The notes under the pieces: generated by a model
What the model was told of the DNA's origin: nothing
Databases searched by the model: none
What the model saw: only the letters and a program-made list of their open reading frames with translations
Position numbers and translations under genes: made by a program
In this document: one piece after another, positions 24,092 through 34,600 of the stretch
How the letters are laid out: each line of letters opens with the position of its first letter
Numbering within the stretch: position 1 is the stretch's first letter
From: Desulfocorpusculum sp964414345
GTDB taxonomy: Bacteria > Desulfobacterota > Desulfocorpusculales > Desulfocorpusculum
Assembly (NCBI GenBank): GCA_964414345.1
Contig: CAYPWF010000007.1
Location: 19,266 to 83,265 of the forward strand
DNA: 64,000 nucleotides
Direction: 5' to 3'

Positions 24092-25549
24092 ATGTCCTGG
24101 AGCATTCCCAGCGTGAATCTGTTGAGCGTAGGGCCCCATCTCATAGTTTGCGTTACAGGGCTCTTGGTGCTGACTTTGGGGTTTTTGTCCAGAAAGCCCT
24201 TGGGCAGGTTGGTGCCATATCTGAGCCTTGCCGGAGTGATCCTGGCCTTTTTGGCCGTCATGGGGCTTTGGGGTAGGAACGAGCCTGGCTTCGGGCGGAT
24301 GGTGGTGCTGGATTCTTTCGCCCTTTTCTTCCAGGCCGTGCTTCTTCTGACAGCCGCCGCCACGATACTGATCTCCATGGATTACCTGGTCCAGGAGGGG
24401 GCGGATCATTACGAGTATTACGTGCTAATGCTTTTTGCCACCTTTGGCATGATGATGATGGCCTCGGCCCAGGAACTGATCATGATCTTTTTGGGCCTGG
24501 AGACCATGAGCATATCCATTTACGTGCTGGCAGGGTGGCGGAAGGAGCATCCCAAAGGTCATGAGGGGGCCCTCAAGTACTTGCTCCTGGGGGCTTTCAG
24601 CAGCGCGTTTCTTCTCTACGGCATAGCTTTGGTGTACGGGGCCACCGGCTCCACCCACTTGAAGGACGTGGCGGATTTCCTGGCAGGCCGGGGGAGCTCG
24701 GGCCGCACAGCGCTTCTTCTTCTGGGCATGGGCATGCTGGTGGTGGGCTTTGGCTTTAAGGTGGCCTCGGTCCCGTTCCACATGTGGACTCCGGATGTTT
24801 ATGAAGGGGCTCCATCCCCCATAACAGGTTACATGGCCGCAGGGGTGAAAGCCGCTGCTTTTGCGGCGTTCTTGAGGGTCTTCTTCTACAGCCTGGAGAG
24901 TCTCCAGGCGGATTACTCCATGCTCCTATGGGTCCTGGCGGTGGCTACCATGAGCCTCGGCAACGTGGTGGCATTGGCACAGGAGAACATAAAGAGAATG
25001 CTGGCTTACTCCAGCATCGCCCATGCCGGGTATATCCTGGTGGGCATGGTGGCCGGCGGGGAAGCTGCCAACGCCAGCATTCTGTACTACGTGCTGGCAT
25101 ATGCCCTTATGAACATGGGGGCCTTTGCAGTGGTGGTGCTCTATGGGAACAAGGGGGAGGAGAATGTTCTCATAGAGGACTACAAGGGCATGGGAACCCG
25201 CTATCCAGTTTTGGGCGCTGCCATGGCCCTGTTCATGTTCTCTCTGGCAGGCCTTCCCCCCACAGCCGGATTCATGGGGAAATTCTATGTCTTCTCGGCC
25301 GCGGTGGCAAAGGGCTATGTCTGGCTGGTTGTGATTGCGGTCCTGAACTCCCTTGTGTCCGTGTATTACTACTTCAGGGTCACCATCAAGATCTACATGC
25401 AGCCTGCTGAGAAGGAGATGCCGGCAGTGTGCTTCGGGGCCCCGGCTGTGGTGGCAGTGGTCCTAATGGCCGCAGGCACCCTCTGGGTGGGGGCTTTCCC
25501 CAACTCTTATCTGGAGCTGGCCAAACAAGCCCTTCCAAAGCTTTTCTAG
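24092..25549 (+). CDS. nuoN: NADH-quinone oxidoreductase subunit N
   Basis: 485 residues, antiporter-like. Conserved stretches are IFLGLETMSISIYVLAGW, KVASVPFHMWTPDVYEGAPSPITGYMAAGVKAAAFAAF, AYSSIAHAGYILVG and LAGLPPTAGFMGKFYVF. It is the last nuo gene; a hairpin begins about 70 bp after its stop. Confidence 0.95.
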   Translation: MSWSIPSVNLLSVGPHLIVCVTGLLVLTLGFLSRKPLGRLVPYLSLAGVILAFLAVMGLWGRNEPGFGRMVVLDSFALFFQAVLLLTAAATILISMDYLVQEGADHYEYYVLMLFATFGMMMMASAQELIMIFLGLETMSISIYVLAGWRKEHPKGHEGALKYLLLGAFSSAFLLYGIALVYGATGSTHLKDVADFLAGRGSSGRTALLLLGMGMLVVGFGFKVASVPFHMWTPDVYEGAPSPITGYMAAGVKAAAFAAFLRVFFYSLESLQADYSMLLWVLAVATMSLGNVVALAQENIKRMLAYSSIAHAGYILVGMVAGGEAANASILYYVLAYALMNMGAFAVVVLYGNKGEENVLIEDYKGMGTRYPVLGAAMALFMFSLAGLPPTAGFMGKFYVFSAAVAKGYVWLVVIAVLNSLVSVYYYFRVTIKIYMQPAEKEMPAVCFGAPAVVAVVLMAAGTLWVGAFPNSYLELAKQALPKLF

Positions 25550-25598
25550 AGGACCGAGGACAGGGAAGAACTGAGACGGCTCCCTTGGCGCCTTCCAC

Positions 25599-26528
25599 AT
25601 GATGGGGAAAAACGGAAAAAGCCCCGCTTCCAAGCGGGGCTTCTTGCTCCTGGGCTTGCTCACGCTGACTTGGGGCCTGGGTTGGCCCATCATGAAAGTG
25701 GCCCTGGGGGAGATGCCTCCATGGAACTTCAGGAGCCTTTGCCTGATGGGCGGAGGCCTAATCATTCTGGGCCTGGCCAAAGGCAAAGGGGAAAGCCTGA
25801 AGATCCCGAGGCGGGAATTGACTGCTCTCCTGGTGGTGGCGGCGGTCAACGTGACCGGATGGAATCTGTTTTCTGCGTATGGAATCCTGCTCCTGGAGGC
25901 GGGAAGGGCTGCAATACTTGCCTACACGATGCCCCTTTGGGCCTCCCTGCTGGGAAGGATCCTTCTTGGGGAGAGGTTCACCCCAGGGAGGATCTGCGGC
26001 CTGGGACTTGGACTTTTGGGCCTTGCCCTCCTGATGGGTCCCCAGACAACTGCCCTGGGGAAAGCTCCTTTGGGCAGCCTTCTTATGCTTGGGGCTGCTT
26101 TTTCCTGGGCCCTGGGCACAGTGCTTATCAAGAGAAGGTCTTGGAGCATACCCACTACTGTTTTTGCCGGATGGCAACTACTCTTGGGGGGGCTCCCGGT
26201 GCTTCTGGGCACCCTGCTTCTGGAACCGCCTTTCTGGGAGCTTGAGATTTCCTTTAAGGCTTATATGGCGGTGGCCTATGTGGTGATTGTGGGAGTGGTT
26301 CTGGGCTACTGGGGATGGCTTAAGGTGGTCGAGATCTTTCCGGTGGCAGTGGCTTCCCTGGGGACATTGGTGGTGCCGGCCATAGGGGTTATCTCCGGAG
26401 GGCTTCTCCTTGGGGAGCCCCTTGGCTGGAGGGAATTGGGTGCCCTTGGGCTGGTGAGTCTGGGTTTGGCAGGGGTTGTGGCAAGCCCTATGAGGCCCGA
26501 GAAGGGAGCCACCCAAAGAGACGCCTGA
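25599..26528 (+). CDS. EamA/DMT-family transporter
   Basis: 309 residues and ten predicted transmembrane helices in two EamA repeats. LTWGLGWPIMKVALGE opens repeat 1, with YTMPLWASLLGRILLGERFT at its end; repeat 2 starts near MLGAAFSWALGTVLIKR and ends with VPAIGVISGGLLLGEPLG. The family exports amino acids, nucleotide precursors and other metabolites, and the substrate is unknown here. The start is uncertain: ATG 25599 or 25602 places a terminator-like hairpin over codons 8-14, yet later starts would cut into TM1. It follows nuoN by 49 bp. Confidence 0.85.
   Translation: MMGKNGKSPASKRGFLLLGLLTLTWGLGWPIMKVALGEMPPWNFRSLCLMGGGLIILGLAKGKGESLKIPRRELTALLVVAAVNVTGWNLFSAYGILLLEAGRAAILAYTMPLWASLLGRILLGERFTPGRICGLGLGLLGLALLMGPQTTALGKAPLGSLLMLGAAFSWALGTVLIKRRSWSIPTTVFAGWQLLLGGLPVLLGTLLLEPPFWELEISFKAYMAVAYVVIVGVVLGYWGWLKVVEIFPVAVASLGTLVVPAIGVISGGLLLGEPLGWRELGALGLVSLGLAGVVASPMRPEKGATQRDA
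25616..25645 (+). terminator. Terminator-like hairpin of the nuo operon, inside the EamA 5' end
   Basis: GCCCCGCTT (25621-25629) and AAGCGGGGC (25632-25640) form a 9-bp perfect stem, preceded by AAAAA and followed by TTCTT. It could act in either direction. It lies over the first codons of the EamA frame, so read-through would be needed to express that gene from the nuo promoter. Confidence 0.6.
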
Positions 26529-26576
26529 TGGGGGCTACGATCCTCTGGGGCTTATCCCCCCTTCCTGTTGGCCAGC

Positions 26577-26764
26577 ATTATTGACCATCAATGGATAATG
26601 CGGGCTATTCTGATGACATGTTTGGAAAAAGCTGGCCATGCCCGAAGACCCCCTGATTCTCGGCTCCAGATTTGGCATTGGTTAAACTAGGGATATGCTA
26701 AAGCTTGCCTGGGGCTTGTGGGCGTAGCCCCCAAAGTCGCAGGCTTTGGAGCATAATCCGGGTT
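26577..26764 (-). repeat. Dispersed intergenic repeat, copy 3 (reverse orientation, full)
   Basis: About 188 bp, from TGGATAATGCGGGCTATTCT (26592 onward) to the hairpin segment TGTGGGCGTAGCCCCCAAAG and the end CATAATCCGGGTT. It fills the gap between the convergent EamA and acyl-CoA dehydrogenase genes. Confidence 0.8.
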
Positions 26765-26769
26765 AGACC

Positions 26770-27909
26770 TCACTTCCCGAATATGGATCTGGCAGCAACC
26801 ATCCGTAGAATTTGGTTGGTTCCCGTATAAATCTGGATCAGCTTGGCATCACGCATCATCCGCTCCACGGGGAAATCCTTCATATATCCATATCCGCCCA
26901 TCACCTGGACCGCGTCTGTGGTAACCCTCATGGCCGTGTCAGAGGCCAGAAATTTGGCCATGGCGCAGAAACGGGGGATGTATTTCTTGTCTTCTGCGTC
27001 GAGGTAGAGGGCAGCCTGATATGTAAGGAGCCTTGCGGCCTCGGTGGCGGCCGCCATATCCGCGATCATGAGCTGGATGGCCTGGAGCTCGGCTATGGGC
27101 CTGCCGAACTGAACCCTTTGCTGGGCGTACGAGACGGCCTCCTGGATGGCGCCTTGGGCCAGGCCCACTGCCTGGGCTGCCGCAAACATGCGGCTCCCAT
27201 CCAGGCACTGCATCATATTGGGAAAGCCGCTTCCTTCTTCCCCTAACAGGTTTTCCTCGGGCAGAAAAAGATCTTCAAAGAAAAGCTCCGAGTTGATGGA
27301 GCCCCTCATGCCCATCTTGTTCTCGTTCTTTCCGTACAGGAGCCCCTTGGAACCCTTCTCCACCACAAAACAACTCATTCCACGGGCTTTCTCCTGAGGC
27401 TTGGTATATGCGTAAACGCAGATCAGATCAGCCACCGATCCATTGGTGATGAAGCACTTCTGGCCGTTGAGCAGGTATCCGCCTTCCACCCTCGTGGCCC
27501 TGGTGCGCATGGAAAGCACATCGCTTCCGGCCTGGGGCTCGGTGGCAGCGAAGGCCGCAAGTTTCCCCTGGGCCAGCCCTGGGAGGAACCTTTCCTTGAG
27601 CTCCTGGCTCCCCCCGATCCGGATGGGCATCATGCCGTCTGCCTGGGCAATAAGTATGAGGGCCGAGGAGGCGCATACCTTGGCTACTTCCTCTATTATC
27701 CTGGCAAACAAGAGGTAACTGGCCCCGATGCCCCCATATTGCTCTTCCAAAAGGGGTGTCAAGATCCCGTTTTGGGCAAAGAGCTCAACCACATCCCAAG
27801 GGAACTCCCCTTTCTCGTCTATCTCCGAGGCCCTGGGCCTTATCTTTTCCCAAGCCATCCGCCTCACTGTCTGTAGGACCAGCTGCTCTTCCTCGGTCAG
27901 GTAAAGCAT
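26770..27909 (-). CDS. Acyl-CoA dehydrogenase family flavoprotein with atypical active site
   Basis: 379 residues, the normal family length. FAD/acyl-CoA motifs are present: AATEPQAGSDV, GQKCFITNGSVADL, VMGGYGYMKDFPVERMMRDAKLIQIY. The catalytic Glu that normally sits in a YEGT motif is Thr362 here (IYTGTNQI). The alternative Glu position used by isovaleryl-CoA dehydrogenase (LDxER) reads LDGSR. The protein may therefore use another base, have a different reaction, or act on unusual substrates. It is last in the addB-addA-acd direction, 56 bp after addA, with an AGGAGG ribosome site before the ATG. Confidence 0.87.
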   Translation of the reverse strand: MLYLTEEEQLVLQTVRRMAWEKIRPRASEIDEKGEFPWDVVELFAQNGILTPLLEEQYGGIGASYLLFARIIEEVAKVCASSALILIAQADGMMPIRIGGSQELKERFLPGLAQGKLAAFAATEPQAGSDVLSMRTRATRVEGGYLLNGQKCFITNGSVADLICVYAYTKPQEKARGMSCFVVEKGSKGLLYGKNENKMGMRGSINSELFFEDLFLPEENLLGEEGSGFPNMMQCLDGSRMFAAAQAVGLAQGAIQEAVSYAQQRVQFGRPIAELQAIQLMIADMAAATEAARLLTYQAALYLDAEDKKYIPRFCAMAKFLASDTAMRVTTDAVQVMGGYGYMKDFPVERMMRDAKLIQIYTGTNQILRMVAARSIFGK

Positions 27910-27965
27910 TTCAAATCACCTCCTGTGGGCCACCCAACATGGCAAGCAACACCATGTCCCCCTCC

Positions 27966-30900
27966 TCATTCCGGACCCTCAGGGTTCTGTGCGAATTGCA
28001 CAGCCACTTCCTGGATCTCATCGGCCGAGAGGAACCATAGTTCGAATCTGGGAGGTTGGGCCAGCCCCATCATCTCCTGGATGGCTCTCACATAGAGTTC
28101 GCCCTGGCTGCTGTATACCTTGCAGAGCTCCAGCATCTCCTGGGGGCTGCCGACCCTGTCTGTCTTGTAGTCAGCCACCACCCACTTTCCATCCTTGGGG
28201 TCCCTGTACAGGAGATCCATGAAGCCGGCAAATACACCCACCGGGCCCTCCTGGTCCCCCAACGGGGCCAGCAGCACGGGAAGCTCCCTGGCCACCACGT
28301 GGGGTCCTATCTGCTGCAACCTCCGGAGGATATGACCACCCCTCAGCCCACCCCATATGGCCTCCAGCCTCCTGAGAGCCTGGGATGCCTCATCCCCGGA
28401 CAAGACCCTGAGGACCTGCTCCCTGCACCAGCGCTCCAATCCGGCCATCTCCTCCTGGAAATCCCCTGTCCAGGCCACTCTCTCCAGGGCCCCGTGCACT
28501 ATCTTGCCCAGTTCCATGGCCAAGTTCCGCCTCAGTCCATCCTCATCCTTTGCCCCGGTTTCACGCCCGAGTGCAAGGTCGTCTTCCAGGGCCAGGTGGG
28601 CCTTCCTGGACATGGCCTCCTGCCACGGCCTCTCCATGCGCTCAAGGGCTCGATCCTTGAGCCCCCTGAGTTCCTTGGCCTGTCGGGCCAGCTCTTCCAC
28701 AGGGGGTATCCCCCAGGGCCGAGTCTCCGGGGAAGCTGCCCGGCTTGGGATGGGCCACATGGCAGGCGCCTTCCAGATCACCCCTGTGTGCTCCCGCAGA
28801 CCTCCCCAAGGGTCTTCCTGGGTGCAGGCCTCCCTGAGCGTGGAAGGAGATGGGATGCCGCCGGCCCTCTTCTTGAGAAGCTCAGCGTAGGTCACCTGTG
28901 CGGGCCCAGACCTTCCCTCCCAGTTTCCGGTAATAACGAGCCTGTCCTTGGCCCTGGTCATGGCCACGTACAGGGTCCTGACCATCTCTGCCAAGGAGAC
29001 CTCTTGGACCCTGTGCTCAACCCTCCAGTATCCGGGGCTCGGCCAGCCGAAAAGAGAGCACTCCCAGTCCTGCCCAACGCGCTCCACGCGTCTCTGGGAG
29101 CTTGACTGCTGACGGGTGGACTTGTGCACCTGGACGAGGTACACGTGGGAGAAATCCAGCCCCTTGGCCCTGTGAATCGTCATCACCTGGACAGCTTCCT
29201 CCACAGCCTCGGGGGGGGTGGCCTCCTCGGCCTCCCTCTGCCTGCTCACCCAGCAACGAAGCATTCTGAGCACCGCCTGAGTGCCTCCCGGGGCCTTCTG
29301 CAGGCAAGGCAGCAGCAAGCCGAAGAACCTCTCCAGGTTGGCCAGCCTGTAGGATCCGAGGTATCTGGCCGCCTCGGTGGCCTCCAGGAGGGTCCACTCC
29401 AGGATGTGCTGGATGAAGCTGTCCAGGGGTTCCTCTCTGTAGGATTGCCTGAGCCGTGCCACCCAATCCACCGCAGCCAGGAGGCTGGATTCCCACCCAG
29501 GGATCCGATCCATCCCGGGAATTTCGGGAGGTAAACTCAGGGAAACCTCTGTGACCAGCTGGCGTATCTGCTCCAGCAGGGGGGGGTCTTCTCCCCTCAG
29601 CTGGGCCATCAGCCTGGGGAAGTCCCTGGTCCACAAGGGGATCCAGGCAGCATCCGGGACGCCGACCGCGCAGGAGCGGAGGTAGCTCACCAGGGCCAAT
29701 TGGTCCGTGGGATCCAGGATTGTCCGCACCAGTGCGGTGGCCTCCAGGATCTCCCTCCTGCGGAAATAGTTCCTGTCGCTGGAGACCCAGTATGGGACCC
29801 CGGCCTCCTTGAGGGCCCCGAGGTACACATCCAGGTCCCCTGTACTTCGAAGCAGTATCCCGATGCTGGACCAAGCCACCCCTGCCTCGTGGTGGAGCCT
29901 CCAGATGTCATGGGCCACTGCCATGGCCTCCAGCTCAGTGGCCTCCAGCTTTCCCGTGGACGCCCCTCCCCCCTCTGCGAGAGCCTCGCGTTGGGATACC
30001 ATCCAATACTCCACAGGTGACCACGCCCCGCTGGAAAAGCCTTCCTGATGCTCCTTGCCCTCACATGGGATCAGAGGCTGGAACTCAGGCTGCAGGCCCT
30101 CGGATCTTTTCATGATGGGGCCGATTGCCCGCTCCACCTCCAGGAGGATGGGGGGCGCCGAGCGGAAGTTCACCCCCAGCAGGAGTCTCCTGCCACCTTT
30201 CCTCTCCAGCTCCTGCAGGAATGCCTCGTACGCTGCCAGATCAGCGTCCCTCCATCCGTAGATTGATTGCTTGGGGTCGCCCACTATGAAGAGCCCGGGC
30301 CTTTGCTCCTGGGGGCCCTCCAGGGCGATCATACGGATTATCTCGCACTGCAGGGAGTCCGTGTCCTGGAACTCGTCCACCAGGAGCTGGTCCATGGAGA
30401 GGCGCACCTGGGAGAGCACCTGGGAGTTGGATACCAGAAGCTGCCTCGCTTCCCTGAGGATCCCCCCAAAGCTCAAGACCCCCCTGGAGCGCATCTCCCT
30501 GTAGAGCTCCTCCAGGAGTTGGGCCAGGACCGATGCCGCCCTGTTGAGAAGAAGCGGCCTCATCCGGCACAGGGTCTTGAGCCAGGTATGCAGCCCGCTG
30601 GCCGCCTCCACCAGCCCGGGCGAAGAAGCCTCAAGGGCCTTCTCCTCGGCCCTGTTGAACTTGCCCCTGGCCCACTTGCCCAGCCGCTCCAGGGGCCCTC
30701 CCTCCCAGATATCCTTTATCCCCCCGCATGCCAGATCCAGCTCCTGGGGGGTGTCGAGGCAAAGCCTTCCCAGGGTGTCCCGAGTTCGTTTTACGGCCTC
30801 CAGCACATCCAGCGCGGCGGTGGGTCGCTTCCCAGCCCCTCCCAAGGAGGCGCCCCCGGCCGCCAGGAAGTCATCCAGGGAGCGCTCCAGCTCTTGCTTC

Positions 30901-31640
30901 ATCCAGAGGACCCTGCTTCTGGAGAAGAAGGGCTCCCTGAGGGCTTCAGGGCAGATCCCCTCCTGGGCCAGGCTCACCAGGGCCTCCATGATCTCCTGGG
31001 GTCCCTTACCTTCCTGGAGCAGGGCCAGGAGATCCTCCTGCTGTGTGGTCCCTTGGCTCCAGGCCAGCAAGGGCTCCACCAGTTCCCTGGCAATCTCCTC
31101 CATGAGCATACCCTCCGGGTCCACCGAGACCAGGGGGTGAATCTTGGCCTCCAGGGGGAACCTGGCCAGTAGTCTCAGGCAAAAGGCATGGATGGTCTGG
31201 ACCATGAGTTGATCCAGGCTGGCAAGCAGAGCCCTGGCCCGCTCTTGGCAAATGGCCTTTTTCGCGGGGAGAGCCTGGGGATCCAGGGCCAGGGGCACAC
31301 CTCCTGCCTCCAGCTCCGAGAGTGTCTCGGCCACCTTAGTGCCCATCTCCGCTGCGGCTGCCTCTGTAAAGGTCACGGCCGCCACTCTGCCCAAGACCCG
31401 GGCCGCTATCCTTTCCGGGCCGTGCCCGGCCACAACACCGGGGCCATGCTCAAGCTCCCTCTGGGCCTTTACCCATCCAGGCCCCAGAGACCAGGAGATG
31501 AGCCGGGCCGTGAGGATAGCGGTCTTGCCTGTCCCGGCCCCTGCTTCCAGGGCCAGGGGAACGCTGAACTCCGTCTGGGCCAGTATTCGGGCCTGTGCGT
31601 CCTCTCGGCCGATATCCAAGGCAGCTCCTGGCCTCTTCAC
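27966..31640 (-). CDS. addA: AddA-like UvrD/Rep helicase-nuclease subunit
   Basis: 1224 residues. SF1 helicase motifs: Walker A LEAGAGTGKT (31-40), AAVTFTEAAAAEM, TIHAFCLRLL, motif II LLVDEFQDTDSLQ, motif III GDPKQSIYGWRDAD and motif V/VI VMTIHRAKGLDF and LYVAMTRAKDRL. The C-terminal PD-(D/E)XK nuclease has GFMDLLYRD and VVADYKTDRV. It should unwind and resect double-strand breaks with its AddB partner. It overlaps addB by 4 bp. Many plus-strand frames inside it are antisense shadows. Confidence 0.9.
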   Translation of the reverse strand: MKRPGAALDIGREDAQARILAQTEFSVPLALEAGAGTGKTAILTARLISWSLGPGWVKAQRELEHGPGVVAGHGPERIAARVLGRVAAVTFTEAAAAEMGTKVAETLSELEAGGVPLALDPQALPAKKAICQERARALLASLDQLMVQTIHAFCLRLLARFPLEAKIHPLVSVDPEGMLMEEIARELVEPLLAWSQGTTQQEDLLALLQEGKGPQEIMEALVSLAQEGICPEALREPFFSRSRVLWMKQELERSLDDFLAAGGASLGGAGKRPTAALDVLEAVKRTRDTLGRLCLDTPQELDLACGGIKDIWEGGPLERLGKWARGKFNRAEEKALEASSPGLVEAASGLHTWLKTLCRMRPLLLNRAASVLAQLLEELYREMRSRGVLSFGGILREARQLLVSNSQVLSQVRLSMDQLLVDEFQDTDSLQCEIIRMIALEGPQEQRPGLFIVGDPKQSIYGWRDADLAAYEAFLQELERKGGRRLLLGVNFRSAPPILLEVERAIGPIMKRSEGLQPEFQPLIPCEGKEHQEGFSSGAWSPVEYWMVSQREALAEGGGASTGKLEATELEAMAVAHDIWRLHHEAGVAWSSIGILLRSTGDLDVYLGALKEAGVPYWVSSDRNYFRRREILEATALVRTILDPTDQLALVSYLRSCAVGVPDAAWIPLWTRDFPRLMAQLRGEDPPLLEQIRQLVTEVSLSLPPEIPGMDRIPGWESSLLAAVDWVARLRQSYREEPLDSFIQHILEWTLLEATEAARYLGSYRLANLERFFGLLLPCLQKAPGGTQAVLRMLRCWVSRQREAEEATPPEAVEEAVQVMTIHRAKGLDFSHVYLVQVHKSTRQQSSSQRRVERVGQDWECSLFGWPSPGYWRVEHRVQEVSLAEMVRTLYVAMTRAKDRLVITGNWEGRSGPAQVTYAELLKKRAGGIPSPSTLREACTQEDPWGGLREHTGVIWKAPAMWPIPSRAASPETRPWGIPPVEELARQAKELRGLKDRALERMERPWQEAMSRKAHLALEDDLALGRETGAKDEDGLRRNLAMELGKIVHGALERVAWTGDFQEEMAGLERWCREQVLRVLSGDEASQALRRLEAIWGGLRGGHILRRLQQIGPHVVARELPVLLAPLGDQEGPVGVFAGFMDLLYRDPKDGKWVVADYKTDRVGSPQEMLELCKVYSSQGELYVRAIQEMMGLAQPPRFELWFLSADEIQEVAVQFAQNPEGPE

Positions 31641-34600
31641 GCCTGCTCCTCATCCTGGGAGTTGGGCCCCTTTTTTTCAGCCAACCCCCACAGGTCCCTG
31701 AAGCTCCCCTGCAATTCCACATGAGACGGATCCCCAGGGGTCCCTTTGGCCCACTTGAGGAGCCTGGCGCGGGCCCCGCTATCCCCCCTCACGCAGGCCA
31801 TGGCCAGCTCGCAGTAATGGCACTTGTCCGGCTCCCTTTTCCCGTCAGGAGAGACCAGCCTGGGAAAGAAGATCCCCAGGTCCCATGCATTGAGGAGGAC
31901 TCCGGCCACTTTCTCGAATTCCCTGAGGAAATCCTCCTCGGTAGAGCTTACCTCAAACACCCTGTGTTCTTTGTCTAGCTCGGGCCCCAGGAAGAGATAA
32001 CGCCCCACCGCCCCGGGCCTGCCCTCGGCCAGGCAGGCGTAGGCCACTGCCTGGAGCCTTTGCCCGGCGGCAACCCCCTCCATGAAATTCTTTCGGCGGG
32101 TCTCCTTCTTGACAGCCTTGGAGATGGTCCTCCCCACCTTGTAGTCGGTGAGGAGAAGACCCTGGGATGTGAGGTCTGCCCTGTCCGCCCTGAACTTGAG
32201 GGGTCGGGGCCCTCCCCCCCCAGAGAGAGTTATCTCGCCTTCCACCTCTGTTGCCAGCACAGGGACCAGGGAGTCCTGCTCGGGCCAGTCCTGTTCCCGT
32301 GCCACCTGCACATAAGGCGCGGCCCTGGCAGCCAGGGCCTCCACCAAGGCGGCCAGGCCCATCCCATCCTCCTCCAGGATCAGCCTGGCCTGATCCCTGG
32401 CAAGTTCCTCCAAGATCTTCGGGTCCTGGGGCCATGGGACCTGAGTAACTTTACCCTCTTGCGGAACCCCGCAGAGCTCAGCAACACCCGAGGGCCCCAG
32501 GTGTCCCCTCACCAGCACCTCCAGGATCGCGTGCACCAGTTTGCCCAGCTGGAGCGGGCCCAGCTCCGGGAGACTCTCCAGCGGGTCCCGGGGTTGCTCC
32601 AGCCTGAGGAGCTTTCCCAGGAAGCACTGCCAGGGGCACAGGGCCAGGCTCTCCAGCGTGGTCACATATAGGCTTCCCCGCCTCGGGTCTGCTGGCTCCC
32701 ACATGCGACCGACAAGGCCCATATATGGGCCGGGCTGGGAAGACCTCCATTGCCCCTCCTGGGTGCGAAGGTCCGGGTCCATCTCCTCCAGAACCAGCAC
32801 CCTGGCTCTGGCCGCTGCCCTGGGTTCCCAGATGGGAGACTGGCCCTGGGACTCCTCCATGGCCAGGCTCAAGAGAGGCTCCAGGTTGTGCCTGGGGGCC
32901 CTCAAGCCGGCGCGGACAGCGTGCTCCCTGGGGGGGCGGAGGCTGGGGCCTGGGGGTGAGAACAGGGGCTCCTGCCACAGGGAAGAGCCGACTGAGAAAG
33001 GTTTTAGGCCGGCCTCCAGCCTGAGCTTCTCCACCAGGGGAGAAACCGCCATGGGCTTTCCTTCCTCGTCCGTGGACTGCCAGGAGATGATGACCCGCGG
33101 GCTGCTGGAGAGGAGCTGTGCGAACAGATAGCGCTCCTCCTCGAAGCCCTCCTCCTTGACGGGCAGATCCTCAAGCAGTGGAAGCAGAGCCCTTCTCACG
33201 GGGTCCGGCAGGATGGGGTCCTGCTGGATCGGCCGGGGGAACATGTCCCGATTCATTCCCACAAGGAAAAGGTGCTGGAAGGTGCGGCCTCGCGCTTCCA
33301 TCACCTCCAAGACCTGCACGCCCCCGCCTTTACCCCCCAATCTCGGGCCTGCGCTCCCCTCAAGCTGAGGCCCGAGTATGAGCAGGAACTCCTCCATGGT
33401 CATGAACATCCCGGGAGGGGTATCTTCTCTGATCCCTTCAAGGGCGAGGCCCAAGGGGCTCATGGCTGGATGGGAGTCTGACCAGCCCAGGATCTTTGAG
33501 ACGAGCTCCTGGAGCACCTGGATGTGGCCTGAGGGGTCCCTCTCTCCATCCATCCAAGAGAGCAACGCCTCTTGAAGCTCAATGGCGTGCCTCTGGAGCC
33601 TGTCCAACTCGCCGAGGGGGATCACTCGCCTCGGGGCCACCACCTCTTCCTGCCCCTCCTCCTCAAGCCCCAACCTCATGGGCAGGGGATAGCCGTTGGG
33701 CCATCTCCGGGCGATGCGGGCCAGCTCAAGGCCCGCCACCTCCTTCACGCGTCCGGCACCGAGGCATCTCAGGGCCAGGAGGAGCTCCTCCCTCGGAGAA
33801 CTCCAGGCCTCCCCCCCCTGCGTGGGCTCCATGAGCTCAAGCCAGAGCTCTGTGCCGCACTGTTGCCTTGTCTGGAGGAGCTCCATGAGCCCAGCCAGGC
33901 TACGCCAGGCTCTATCCTTGGGACCCCTGGCAGAAATGCCCGAGAAAGGAATTCCCAGCTGCAGGAACTGGGACCTGATGGCCGCCCCATACGGCTCGAG
34001 CCTCCTGGCCACCACCCCGATGTTCTCGGGCCCGACTCCAGATCGAAGGAGCCCCTGAACGAGCAGGGCCACCTGTCGGCACTCCGCCTGGGGGCCAGGG
34101 GCATGAAAGAGCCAGAGCTCCGGTGAGGGGGGCTTCTGTGGAACCACCTCCCTGAGCGCGGCATGTGGGGACAATCGCCGCAGCAGCCTGCCGGTGAATG
34201 CCTTCCCAGGATCAGGCTGGTCCCATTTGCCGGGACAGGGTGGGTGATCCAGAACAAGACCACAGGGTCTCAGCCTGAATAGGGTCTCCATGAAATCCAG
34301 GCCGACACCCGTGAGATCTGAGAAGCCGTGGACCAGGATCGGTCCTTCTCCCAGGAGTTCCTCACCCCTCTCCTCCAGGAGCTCCCTGGCCAGCACCAGG
34401 GAAGTTGAGTGGATCCCCACCCCGAGTGTCTCCATGTCCTGGAGGGTGCGTCCTGCCACCCTCAAGACGGCCCTGGCCCTCTGCGCAGCAGGGAGCTGGC
34501 TCTTGGAGCAGAGGAGCTCATCCAGGGCCTCCAGGTGGGCCTCTTGGAGCCCGGCCTCCAGGAAATCCACCACACTTCCCACGACCGCCCCCATGCCGTC

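Noticed and set aside
28056..29105. Long plus-strand frames opposite addA (also 30267-31172)
   Set aside because: Antisense shadows without domain features; AddA motifs are continuous on the minus strand.
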